Positions 7,296-14,900 of a stretch of 64,000 nucleotides of DNA are shown in pieces (position 1 is the stretch's first letter; every line of letters begins with the position of its first letter). The notes below the pieces were generated by a model. It was not told where the DNA came from, did not search any database, and saw only the letters and a program-made list of their open reading frames with translations. The stretch is from Treponema sp. Lineage in GTDB: Bacteria; Spirochaetota; Spirochaetia; Treponematales; Breznakiellaceae. Location: NCBI GenBank assembly GCA_009786715.1, contig WQRN01000001.1, forward strand, positions 24,534 to 88,533, in the 5' to 3' direction. Both the position numbers and the translations under genes were made by a program.

Positions 7296-9506
7296 ATGAA
7301 AAGAAGATTAATTACTTCGGCATTGCCTTACGTTAATAACGAGCCTCATCTGGGAAATCTCATTCAGGTTTTATCCGCGGACGCTTTTTCGCGTTTCTGC
7401 AGACTGTACGGTTATGAATCACTATACATCGCGGGTACGGATGAATACGGCACCGCCACGGAGAACAAAGCAGCGGAAGAAGGTTTACAGCCAAGAGAAT
7501 TGTGCGACAGGTATCACGCAATTCACGCGAATATCTACAACTGGTTTAATATCGACTTTGATAAATTCGGCAGAACATCAACTCATGTTCAAACTGAAGT
7601 TGTCCAGGGTATTTTTGAAAAACTTGATAAAGCCGGATTAATCGTTCAAAGAACAATTGAACAATTCTACTGTTCAAAATGCGGCAGATTTCTTGCGGAC
7701 AGATACATCCGCGGAATTTGCCCTGTTTGCGCAAGCGATAAGGCAAGAGGCGATCAATGCGAAGCATGCCAGAAATTGCTCGATCCCACCGATCTTAAAG
7801 AGCCTCAGTGTTCAGCATGCTCCAGCGCGCCGTCGCTTAGAAAAACAAATCATTTGTATATAGATCTTCCCGGCATTAAAGATAAACTTGAAAACTGGAT
7901 TAAAAAAGCCAGCGCAGACGGTTTCTGGGCTCATAACGCGATTCAAATGACTCAGGCATGGATTCGCGACGGGCTTAAAGAGCGCGCTATTACAAGAGAT
8001 TTAAAATGGGGAATTCCAGTGCCGAAACCTGGCTATGAAAACAAGGTTTTTTATGTCTGGTTTGACGCCCCGATAGGTTATATTTCCATTACAGGATCAT
8101 TAGGTGAAGAAAAAGGCAATTGGCGTGACTTTGTCGATTACTGGTGGAAGAAACCGGATGAAGTTGATCTGTTTCAGTTTATAGGGAAAGACAATATTCC
8201 TTTTCACACCGTAATATTTCCTTCCAGTCTTTTAGGAAGCGGTGAGAACTGGACAATGCTGCATCATATGTCGAGCACGGAATACCTTAATTATGAAAAC
8301 GGAAAATTTTCCAAATCCAGGGGAGTGGGAGTCTTTGGAACAGACGCGATGGATACCGGAATCCCGGCGGATGTATGGCGTTTCTATCTTTTTTACAACA
8401 GGCCGGAAAAATCCGACGCAATGTTTATGTGGGATGATTTTCAGGAAAAAGTAAACGGAGAGTTAATCGGTAATTTAGGCAACCTTGTAAACCGGACGCT
8501 TTCATTTGTTACCCGCTATTACGATGGAAAAATACCCGAAGGGAAAAGCGATTTAAAGTTCTGGGAAGAAGCCGCAAAATACGAAATATCAATCGCTGAG
8601 AAACTTGACAGGGCGGAATTAAGAGACGCCTTCCGCGTGATTTTTGAATTGTCATCATTTGCTAATAAATATTTTCAGGACAATGAGCCGTGGCGCTTGA
8701 GAAATGACGATCCTGAAAAGGCAAAATCCGTTATACGCGATCTTTCGTATCTTGTGCGCGATTTATCAGTATTGATTGAACCTTATATACCGCATGCCGC
8801 GGCGAAAATCGCGTCATTCTTCAATCTTAAGCACAGAGAAAATCTGAACTGGAAGGATATAGGAAAACCGCAGGGAATAGGCGATGTGTTAATAAGAAGT
8901 GAAATGCTGTTTTCCAAACTAGAGGATGAAAGAATCGCACAGTTAAGGGAAAAGTACAGCGGAACCCAAAAAGAAAGAAAGGAACTAGTACGGTTTTCTT
9001 CTGTAATGGATCTGCGCGCGGCGAAAATTGAAAAAATTGAAAGGCATCCCAAGGCGGATAAATTGTACATTATTAATCTTGAGACAGCAGAAGGCGTAAC
9101 AGGAGTTCGCGAAGAGAGACAGATTGTTTCAGGACTTGTTCCTTTCTATACGGAAGATCAATTGATTGGAAAGAAAATAATAGTCGCTTACAATCTGAAG
9201 CCTGCAAAATTAAGAGGCATTGAGTCAAGAGGCATGCTCCTTGCCGCAGGCGACAGCAAAGGAGAAAGCCAGGATGGAAAGAGCGCGGAACGCGTTGAAG
9301 TCCTTGACGCAGGTGATTGTCCGACGGGAACAAAATTTTTGCCTGAAGGTGAAGAAGACGCCGCTCCCGCGGAAATAGATATCGATACATTCTTCTCCTA
9401 TCCCATTTTTGTAAAAGATCATTTTGTTATGACAGGAGAAAAGAAATTGTGCTTGAACGGAAATCCTGTTAAGACAGCGGTGATCCCTGAAGGAGAAGTT
9501 CATTAA
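7296..9506 (+). CDS. metG: Methionyl-tRNA synthetase
   Basis: A 736-residue class I synthetase that charges tRNA-Met. The HIGH-type motif is PYVNNEPHLGNL near the N-terminus. A knuckle with four CxxC pairs follows (CSKC, CPVC, CEAC, CSAC), as in the two-zinc-site form. KFSKS stands for KMSKS. An anticodon-binding helical domain comes next, then a C-terminal EMAP/Trbp111-type tRNA-binding domain (VMDLRAAKIEKIERHPKADK). It starts 41 bases after the GH57 gene and ends one base before the next gene's start, so it probably shares their transcript. Confidence 0.96.
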   Translation: MKRRLITSALPYVNNEPHLGNLIQVLSADAFSRFCRLYGYESLYIAGTDEYGTATENKAAEEGLQPRELCDRYHAIHANIYNWFNIDFDKFGRTSTHVQTEVVQGIFEKLDKAGLIVQRTIEQFYCSKCGRFLADRYIRGICPVCASDKARGDQCEACQKLLDPTDLKEPQCSACSSAPSLRKTNHLYIDLPGIKDKLENWIKKASADGFWAHNAIQMTQAWIRDGLKERAITRDLKWGIPVPKPGYENKVFYVWFDAPIGYISITGSLGEEKGNWRDFVDYWWKKPDEVDLFQFIGKDNIPFHTVIFPSSLLGSGENWTMLHHMSSTEYLNYENGKFSKSRGVGVFGTDAMDTGIPADVWRFYLFYNRPEKSDAMFMWDDFQEKVNGELIGNLGNLVNRTLSFVTRYYDGKIPEGKSDLKFWEEAAKYEISIAEKLDRAELRDAFRVIFELSSFANKYFQDNEPWRLRNDDPEKAKSVIRDLSYLVRDLSVLIEPYIPHAAAKIASFFNLKHRENLNWKDIGKPQGIGDVLIRSEMLFSKLEDERIAQLREKYSGTQKERKELVRFSSVMDLRAAKIEKIERHPKADKLYIINLETAEGVTGVREERQIVSGLVPFYTEDQLIGKKIIVAYNLKPAKLRGIESRGMLLAAGDSKGESQDGKSAERVEVLDAGDCPTGTKFLPEGEEDAAPAEIDIDTFFSYPIFVKDHFVMTGEKKLCLNGNPVKTAVIPEGEVH

Positions 9507-9507
9507 T

Positions 9508-10563
9508 TTGAAAATCACAGAAGCGGATATTGCAGTTTGCGAAAACGCGGATTCGTTCCTGCAGTCTTCCTTGTGGGGAGAATTTAAATCTCTCTTCGGG
9601 TGGAAAGCAAGCGCTTTTTTGATTGAATGGTCAGAATACGGAGAAGAAAAGACGCCTTTCCTTGCGCTTTCGCGCAGGCTTATTCCTGGCTTTTCATTTA
9701 CATATATTCCGTGGGGGCCTCAATTACCTCAGAAATTCGCGGCAAGCGAAAGACCAAAGGCGATGGCAGAAATTGCCGGATTATTAAAGCCTTTTCTTCC
9801 GCGGAATAATGCTTTTATCCGCTTCGATTTTCCATGGTTTTACTTAGACGGCGATGAAAACCTTAAAGCGGAAGCTTCTTTATTAAAGACAGAAGGTTTT
9901 AAAACAGCCGCGGCGCAGGTACAGCCGCCTGATACAGTAATTATTGATTTATCCGCATCCTGCGATGAGATTCTTGCGTCCATGAAATCAAAATGGAGAT
10001 ATAATATTTCCCTTGCTGAAAAAAAAGGGGTGGAAGTAAAAATTTGTTCATCCGGGGATTTGGAAATATTTTACAATCTTTTAAAAGAAACCGCGCAAAG
10101 GGACGGAATCGCGGTTCATGGTTTCAATTATTATAAGACACTTTTTGAGTTATGCGAGAGCAGGCAAAAAGAAAGCATATCTTTAAAACTGTACTCTGCA
10201 AGCCATGAAGGCGAAACGCTCGCGGCAATTGTTGTTCTTTTCCGCGGAAAGGACGCAGTTTATTTATACGGCGCATCTTCAAATAATAAACGCAATCTTA
10301 TGGCGCCTTACGCTCTGCAGTGGAAAGCGATGCAGGACGCCAAAAATTTTAATTGTAAAACTTACGATCTTTTCGGCATCCCGCCTGACGATAATCCGAA
10401 CCATCCGATGGCCGGACTGTACCGTTTTAAAACCGGCTTCGCGGGACAGATAATACACCGCCCCGGCAGCCTGGATTATCCGTATAAAAAATTTCTTTAT
10501 AATTTATTTAATATCGCGGAAGCTCTTAGAAAAAAAATGATGAATCTTAGAAAAAAGAAATAG
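9508..10563 (+). CDS. FemAB/FemX-type aminoacyltransferase
   Basis: A 351-residue protein of the FemAB/MurM family (tandem GNAT-like folds), which adds amino acids from aminoacyl-tRNA to the peptidoglycan stem peptide. Recognisable segments are SKWRYNISLAEKKGVEVKI, the VLFRGKDAVYLYGASSNNKR stretch and the family ending YDLFGIPPDDNPNHPMAGLYRFKTGFAG. The start is TTG at 9508, supported by an AAGGAGAAG ribosome site about ten bases upstream. It directly follows metG. The amino acid added cannot be read from sequence. Confidence 0.85.
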   Translation: MKITEADIAVCENADSFLQSSLWGEFKSLFGWKASAFLIEWSEYGEEKTPFLALSRRLIPGFSFTYIPWGPQLPQKFAASERPKAMAEIAGLLKPFLPRNNAFIRFDFPWFYLDGDENLKAEASLLKTEGFKTAAAQVQPPDTVIIDLSASCDEILASMKSKWRYNISLAEKKGVEVKICSSGDLEIFYNLLKETAQRDGIAVHGFNYYKTLFELCESRQKESISLKLYSASHEGETLAAIVVLFRGKDAVYLYGASSNNKRNLMAPYALQWKAMQDAKNFNCKTYDLFGIPPDDNPNHPMAGLYRFKTGFAGQIIHRPGSLDYPYKKFLYNLFNIAEALRKKMMNLRKKK

Positions 10564-10575
10564 GCAAATTTTCTC

Positions 10576-10604
10576 TTGTATCTTATAAAAAAAAATTGTA
10601 TAGT
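10576..10604 (+). promoter_or_regulatory. Probable sigma-70 promoter of ilvE
   Basis: TTGTAT, 17 bases, TATAGT. The predicted start of transcription falls at the ribosome site AGGAG (10611-10615), giving a very short leader; this lowers confidence. Confidence 0.5.
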
Positions 10605-10621
10605 GAATTAAGGAGCAGAGT

Positions 10622-11707
10622 ATGGCATTTGCATTAAATACGTATCCGATCACTTACCGCGCTAAATTTTCAGGCGGAAAATGGAGTGATGAATACATCG
10701 AAAAACCTCATAAAACGCAGGAAGAAGAGGCGGCATTAAGCGCCGGCGAACGCGTCAAATTGGAAAATTCCCGCAATTATTACGATGATATGCCTCTTGT
10801 CAACTACACAAGCCAGTACGGCCTTGCATGCTTTGAAGGATTAAAAGCTTTTCCTCAAAAAAACGACGGCCTTGCAATTTTCAGGCCCGATAAAAACGGA
10901 GAGCGTTTCGCGCTTTCAATGAAAGGCCTTTGCATGCCGCCGTTTCCAAAAGAAGATTTTGTCAAAGTCTGCGTTGAAACCGTAAAACGCAACGCCGCTC
11001 TTAGTTTTAAACCTCATTACAAAAGCGAATGGGAAAAGGATTCCTTTATGTACGCGGACGCTGTTTACATCAGACCCTTTACAATTTCTGAAGGCGGCAT
11101 AGGGGTGAATCTTTCCAAAGAACCCTATGTTATGGTTGTGAATACCCCTGTAAGCGCGTATTTTTCATCCGGCAGCTCGGATGCCGTTGTTTCTGATAAA
11201 GTCCGCGCAATGCCGAACGGCACCGGCTGGATAAAAGCCTGTTCCAATTATGTAATATCAGCTCTCGCAAAATCCGAAGCGTTAAAAGACGGTTACATGG
11301 AATGTATATTTTTAGACGGAACCCACCGTAAATACATAGAAGAAGGTTCGTCGTGCAACATATTTTTCTATTTGAAATCAGGAGAACTTGTGACGCCCGA
11401 GTTAGGTGATACAATTTTACCGGGTATAACAAGGATGAGCATCCTGGAACTTGCGCGAGACAAAGGAATAAGAGTTTCAGAGCGCAAAATATCAATAGAT
11501 GAAGCAATGGATGAGACAAAAGAATGTTTTGTAAGCGGTACTGCCGCCGGAGCAACGCCTCTTTCATCCATAACCTACAAAGGCAAAAAAGCCGTTTTTA
11601 ACGACGGCAAGACAGGCGAATTCACCGCTGATATCCGCGACACCCTAAAAGGCATCCAATACGGCAAACTACCGGATACAAAAGGGTGGATGACGAAGGT
11701 CATCTGA
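10622..11707 (+). CDS. ilvE: Branched-chain amino acid aminotransferase
   Basis: A 361-residue fold-type IV PLP enzyme of the BCAT subgroup. It interconverts Leu, Ile or Val with their 2-oxo acids using glutamate/2-oxoglutarate. Family segments are YGLACFEGLKAF, the DAVYIRPFTISEGGIGV stretch, GWIKACSNY with the likely PLP lysine, the EEGSSCNIFF motif and FVSGTAAGATPLSSI. AGGAG lies 6 bases before the ATG. It has its own promoter and a strong terminator downstream, so it is probably monocistronic. Confidence 0.95.
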   Translation: MAFALNTYPITYRAKFSGGKWSDEYIEKPHKTQEEEAALSAGERVKLENSRNYYDDMPLVNYTSQYGLACFEGLKAFPQKNDGLAIFRPDKNGERFALSMKGLCMPPFPKEDFVKVCVETVKRNAALSFKPHYKSEWEKDSFMYADAVYIRPFTISEGGIGVNLSKEPYVMVVNTPVSAYFSSGSSDAVVSDKVRAMPNGTGWIKACSNYVISALAKSEALKDGYMECIFLDGTHRKYIEEGSSCNIFFYLKSGELVTPELGDTILPGITRMSILELARDKGIRVSERKISIDEAMDETKECFVSGTAAGATPLSSITYKGKKAVFNDGKTGEFTADIRDTLKGIQYGKLPDTKGWMTKVI

Positions 11708-11772
11708 AAGATGACCATTATATAAACTTCCTTACGCCACGTGCCGTATGGCTCCAATGATACATATTGTCT

Positions 11773-11808
11773 AAAAAAAAGAGCCAAGTCTTTAGACTTG
11801 GCTCTTTT
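11773..11808. terminator. Bidirectional terminator between ilvE and tRNA-Phe
   Basis: A perfect 10-bp stem (GAGCCAAGTC / GACTTGGCTC) with a TTTA loop, flanked by eight A on the left and four T on the right. It can end ilvE transcripts on the plus strand and, with a stronger T-tract, the tRNA-Phe transcript on the minus strand. Confidence 0.9.
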
Positions 11809-11814
11809 ACCGTT

Positions 11815-11887
11815 TGCCACCTCGGAGAATTGAACTCCAGACACGCAGATTTTCAGTCTGCTGCTCTACCAACTGAGCTAAGGTGGC
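11815..11887 (-). tRNA. tRNA-Phe (anticodon GAA)
   Basis: On the minus strand a 73-nt cloverleaf folds: acceptor GCCACCT/AGGTGGC, D arm GCTC/GAGC, anticodon arm GCAGA-CTGAAAA-TCTGC with anticodon GAA, and T arm with loop TTCAATT. The discriminator is A and CCA is not encoded. Confidence 0.97.
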
Positions 11888-11959
11888 TATTTAAGCGCAC
11901 CTTGAAACGGTGTTGAAACAATATGCCAAGATTAACAGAAAATGTCAATATGGCATCCC

Positions 11960-11977
11960 TGGAGATATGGGCATTCG
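11960..11977. repeat. Partial copy of the tRNA-Ala 3' end
   Basis: Eighteen bases match the tRNA-Ala 3' end (12076-12093) at 17 positions, 116 bp away. The rest of the cloverleaf is absent. It may be the scar of a past integration or duplication at the tRNA gene, or a decayed second tRNA. Confidence 0.5.
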
Positions 11978-12075
11978 CCTTAATTTCTTACAGGATTGCT
12001 CCGCTTCGAATCCCCAAATTAACCGCATTTTACTATCTTATTAAGATATTACTTGAACAGCTAATCTCTACCCAT

Positions 12076-12148
12076 TGGAGATATGGGGATTCGAACCCCA
12101 GGCCTATTGATTGCGAACCAATCGCTCTACCAACTGAGCTATATCCCC
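12076..12148 (-). tRNA. tRNA-Ala (anticodon CGC)
   Basis: On the minus strand a complete 73-nt cloverleaf: acceptor GGGGATA/TATCTCC with the G3-U70 wobble pair that marks alanine, D arm GCTC/GAGC, anticodon stem ATTGG/TCAAT around loop TTCGCAA (anticodon CGC), T arm TGGGG-TTCGAAT-CCCCA, discriminator A. CCA is not encoded. It lies 188 bp upstream of tRNA-Phe on the same strand. Confidence 0.93.
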
Positions 12149-12225
12149 CATTCAAGGAAATTAGACCAAAAATACTATTTTTGGTCAAGTAGCGCATCAT
12201 AGACATTTATTCTTTGGTATATATA

Positions 12226-12234
12226 TGCTATAAT
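12226..12234 (+). promoter_or_regulatory. Extended -10 promoter for histone-like gene
   Basis: TGCTATAAT is a consensus extended -10 element (TGnTATAAT) in an AT-rich stretch about 65 bases before the ATG at 12301. No good -35 is seen, which an extended -10 can tolerate. Confidence 0.6.
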
Positions 12235-12300
12235 TATAATATAACATGGGTAAGTTCGGAAATAAATTATAATTGGAACTAATCATCAAGGAGGCCTAAA

Positions 12301-12876
12301 ATGGCAAAGAAAACAGTAACAAAAAAACCGGCAGCGAAAAAACCCGCAGCAAAGAAACCTGCGGCTAAAGCAGCTGCAGCAAAAAAGCCGGCAACAAAGA
12401 AAGCTGCTGCAGCAAAGAAACCCGCAGCAAAGAAACCTGCGGCTAAAGCCGCCGCGGCTAAAAAACCTGCCGCCAAAGCAGCTTCGGCAAAAAAAGCTCC
12501 TGTTAAAAAAGCGGCGGCTAAAAAACCCGCGGCCAAAGCAGCTTCGGCAAAGAAGGCGCCTGTTAAAAAAGCAGCGGTAAAGAAACCCGCAGTTAAAGCC
12601 GCTCCGGCAAAGAAAGAAGGAAAATGGATGTCTGCGGATGAATATTGCGAGAGCCTTAAAAAAGACGGTAAAGTTCCGGCCGCGAAATCTTCAATCCTTA
12701 ATAAAAAATCAACGGCAAATCTGACTAATGATGAATTGGCGGATCTGTATATTCAGGAATCAAGGTATGAGGATCTTTATGAATTGAGTGTTAAAATGCT
12801 CGAGAAGGAAGAGACCAGAGATTCTCCTGTATGGATGGGACGTTTAAACGACGCGCGCAGCCGTCTTGGAAAGTAG
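12301..12876 (+). CDS. Lysine/alanine-rich histone H1-like protein
   Basis: A 191-residue protein. Residues 1 to about 105 are a low-complexity basic tail of KKPAAK, AKKAPVKK and related units, like the C-terminal tails of histone H1 and the bacterial Hc1/AlgP-type proteins. Residues 106-191 form a normal-complexity domain beginning EGKWMSADEYCESLKKDGKV and predicted helical. The basic part is at the N-terminus. An ideal AAGGAGG ribosome site lies 6 bases upstream and an extended -10 promoter precedes it. DNA or RNA binding through the tail is likely from charge. I do not recognise the C-terminal domain. Confidence 0.85.
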   Translation: MAKKTVTKKPAAKKPAAKKPAAKAAAAKKPATKKAAAAKKPAAKKPAAKAAAAKKPAAKAASAKKAPVKKAAAKKPAAKAASAKKAPVKKAAVKKPAVKAAPAKKEGKWMSADEYCESLKKDGKVPAAKSSILNKKSTANLTNDELADLYIQESRYEDLYELSVKMLEKEETRDSPVWMGRLNDARSRLGK

Positions 12877-12887
12877 AAGCGCGGTAA

Positions 12888-13553
12888 TTAGTTTAGATTA
12901 CGCACAGGGCGGACAGGATGCCATTCTGTTACGGGGAGTTGTTTTTCAATTCCGATTTTTATACCGTCTTTGTTTACATAATGTCCGCCCGAAGTTCCGT
13001 TAGTTGGGTTTTGCACGTATTTATCTTCAACTACACAGGTAATAACGGCGGTTGCGCTGTCCTTTTTGCGTTCGTTGCTCCAGTGAAGGATTAATTCATT
13101 TGTCTGGACTGTATTTTCTTTCTGACGAATCTGGCTGCTTATGAAACCTGAGGATTCTAAAAGCTCATCCTTTGTAGGAAGCCGCCAGTCTTTATAGCCG
13201 TTAAATGAAAAATTCTTGCAGACATTTTCGGCGTTTTCCCACGCGCAGTATCCTGCGTCTGCGGGGGATACTTCGATAAGTTTGGAGTTTTTATCTTTAA
13301 AGACATGTCCCCCGGCAGGTCCTTGATCTCCAGCTTGAATAGGGAAGTTCTTAAGAAGTATCTCTCTTAACTCAGGGATATCGCGGACAGGGCGCCATAC
13401 ATTGTCCTTTGGATGCCTGTATGCGTACATATCCCACCCAAAATCGCGGCGAGCCGCCAGTTTTGCGAGTTCCTCCAGGTTAAAAGGACCGTATTCCTTG
13501 TAATATATGCTGATTAAGAAAGAAAGGGCTTCGTTTTGCCTTCTATTCAACAT
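12888..13553 (-). CDS. GYF-like/DUF1566-type protein
   Basis: A 221-residue protein. Residues about 15-70 resemble a GYF_2-like module (YKEYGPFNLEELAKL... then VWRPVRDIPEL). The rest matches the DUF1566/Lcl-type domain: GDQGPAGGHVFKDKN, CAWENAENVCKNF, GYKDWRLPTKDEL and a late WHPVRPVRNL. No signal peptide is seen, so it is probably cytoplasmic. It is the last of three minus-strand genes of repeat or interaction domains. DUF1566 is common in spirochaetes and Fibrobacteres without a settled function. Confidence 0.7.
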   Translation of the reverse strand: MLNRRQNEALSFLISIYYKEYGPFNLEELAKLAARRDFGWDMYAYRHPKDNVWRPVRDIPELREILLKNFPIQAGDQGPAGGHVFKDKNSKLIEVSPADAGYCAWENAENVCKNFSFNGYKDWRLPTKDELLESSGFISSQIRQKENTVQTNELILHWSNERKKDSATAVITCVVEDKYVQNPTNGTSGGHYVNKDGIKIGIEKQLPVTEWHPVRPVRNLN

Positions 13554-13615
13554 GGTCTCCTTCGATTTTTCAGGATACCAAAATGCCGTTTCTTTGTCTA
13601 GATATCACCCCGGTA

Positions 13616-14845
13616 TTATTCGCCTCTTTGTATGCTTTTTACGCCTTTTTGCATTATCTGCTTTATTTCGTCATCGGCTTGTGAAAGAAGATTTTCAATA
13701 ATTGTATTAATTATATCCGCGTCAATTCCGTCAATTATCATCTGAAGGGCGATTTTTAAAATTATTATTTTTTCTTTTTTTATTTCGTCCTCTAATGAAA
13801 AAATGCCGTACTTTCCTGCCGTTTCGGATAATGCGCTGATTCTTTTCTGCAAATCCGGGTATTCATTCTTGGTTAAATTGATTTTTTTGTCTTTTTCGGA
13901 TACCGGATAAAATTTATTTATAAAAAACGCGATACTTTGATCGGTTGGGACAACTTGTCTATTACCGAATATTTTGCCGATGTTTTGCGCGTTTGATTTA
14001 TTAAAATTGCGCATTAATACAAGCTGGTAAAAAGATTTAATATCTCCTTTTAACGCCGCCTGCTCGTGCCAGTATTCAGATAAAATAAACAGATCAATAT
14101 CATCTTCGTCAACCTCGCGTATAAAGTAAGCGTAATTTCTTGCGGCAGTGCCGTCACAGGCGTATGCCTGATACCATTCGCCGGCGGTTTTGTATTTTAA
14201 TTTTTTCTCTTCATTTTCTTCGTAATATTTATCCAATGACTCAAGAGCGTAAATATCGCATGCCGCTTTTGTATACCAAAAATCAGCCTGCTTCTGATCC
14301 TTCTGCACGCCATTTCCGTTTTCATAGCATCTTCCCAGATAAAGCTGAGCTGTGCCGTCTTCCTGCTGCGCGGCTTTTGTGTACCAATGAACAGCTTTTT
14401 GATAATCTTTGGCAACGCCATTTCCGTTTTCGTAAAACATTCCTAAATGAAATTGCGATCTTACATTGCCCTGTTCTGCGGCTTTAGTATGCCAGTCCGC
14501 CGCTTTATTATAATCCTGCGGAATGTCGGATCCTATCTCGTAATAAAGAGCCAGAATTCCCTGAGAAATATCATCACCCTGCTCGGCGGACTGTAAATAC
14601 CAATAAAGCGCTTTTTTAGTGTCTTTCTCAACGCCGTCTCCGCTTTCGTAACACATTCCCAAAAGACACTGAGCGCCGGCATCGCCTTGTTCCGCGGCTT
14701 TTGTGTACCAAAAAGCCGCCAGTTTATAATCCTGTTCAACGCCTTCACCCTGATAATAACACAGGGCGAGGCTTGTTTGAGCTTCCGCGTCTCCTGATTC
14801 CGCCGCTTTTATTATAGCGTTGATGTCTAAATCCTTGTGAGTCAT
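13616..14845 (-). CDS. Sel1-repeat protein
   Basis: A 409-residue protein with about five Sel1-like repeats of 36 residues in its first half (LALCYYQGEGVEQDYKLAAF and related units), a fold of paired helices used for protein-protein contacts. The second half (after about residue 200) is helical and less regular. I place the start at the ATG at 14845, because GGAGGGG lies 4-5 bases upstream; a TTG four codons earlier overlaps this ribosome site and is unlikely. It follows the TPR-ankyrin gene in the same direction with a 55-base gap. No signal peptide and no catalytic motif. Confidence 0.82.
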   Translation of the reverse strand: MTHKDLDINAIIKAAESGDAEAQTSLALCYYQGEGVEQDYKLAAFWYTKAAEQGDAGAQCLLGMCYESGDGVEKDTKKALYWYLQSAEQGDDISQGILALYYEIGSDIPQDYNKAADWHTKAAEQGNVRSQFHLGMFYENGNGVAKDYQKAVHWYTKAAQQEDGTAQLYLGRCYENGNGVQKDQKQADFWYTKAACDIYALESLDKYYEENEEKKLKYKTAGEWYQAYACDGTAARNYAYFIREVDEDDIDLFILSEYWHEQAALKGDIKSFYQLVLMRNFNKSNAQNIGKIFGNRQVVPTDQSIAFFINKFYPVSEKDKKINLTKNEYPDLQKRISALSETAGKYGIFSLEDEIKKEKIIILKIALQMIIDGIDADIINTIIENLLSQADDEIKQIMQKGVKSIQRGE

Positions 14846-14900
14846 TTTCCCCTCCAAAAAATTTTTAAAATGCGGCCGTTTTTTAATTTTTTATAGGCAG

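Noticed and set aside
11923..12192. An 89-codon plus-strand frame across tRNA-Ala
   Set aside because: It reads through a complete tRNA gene on the opposite strand; the frame is incidental.
12279..12536. An 85-residue Ala/Phe/Gly-rich open frame opposite the histone-like gene
   Set aside because: It is the antisense reading of the AAG/GCN repeats, with no ribosome site.
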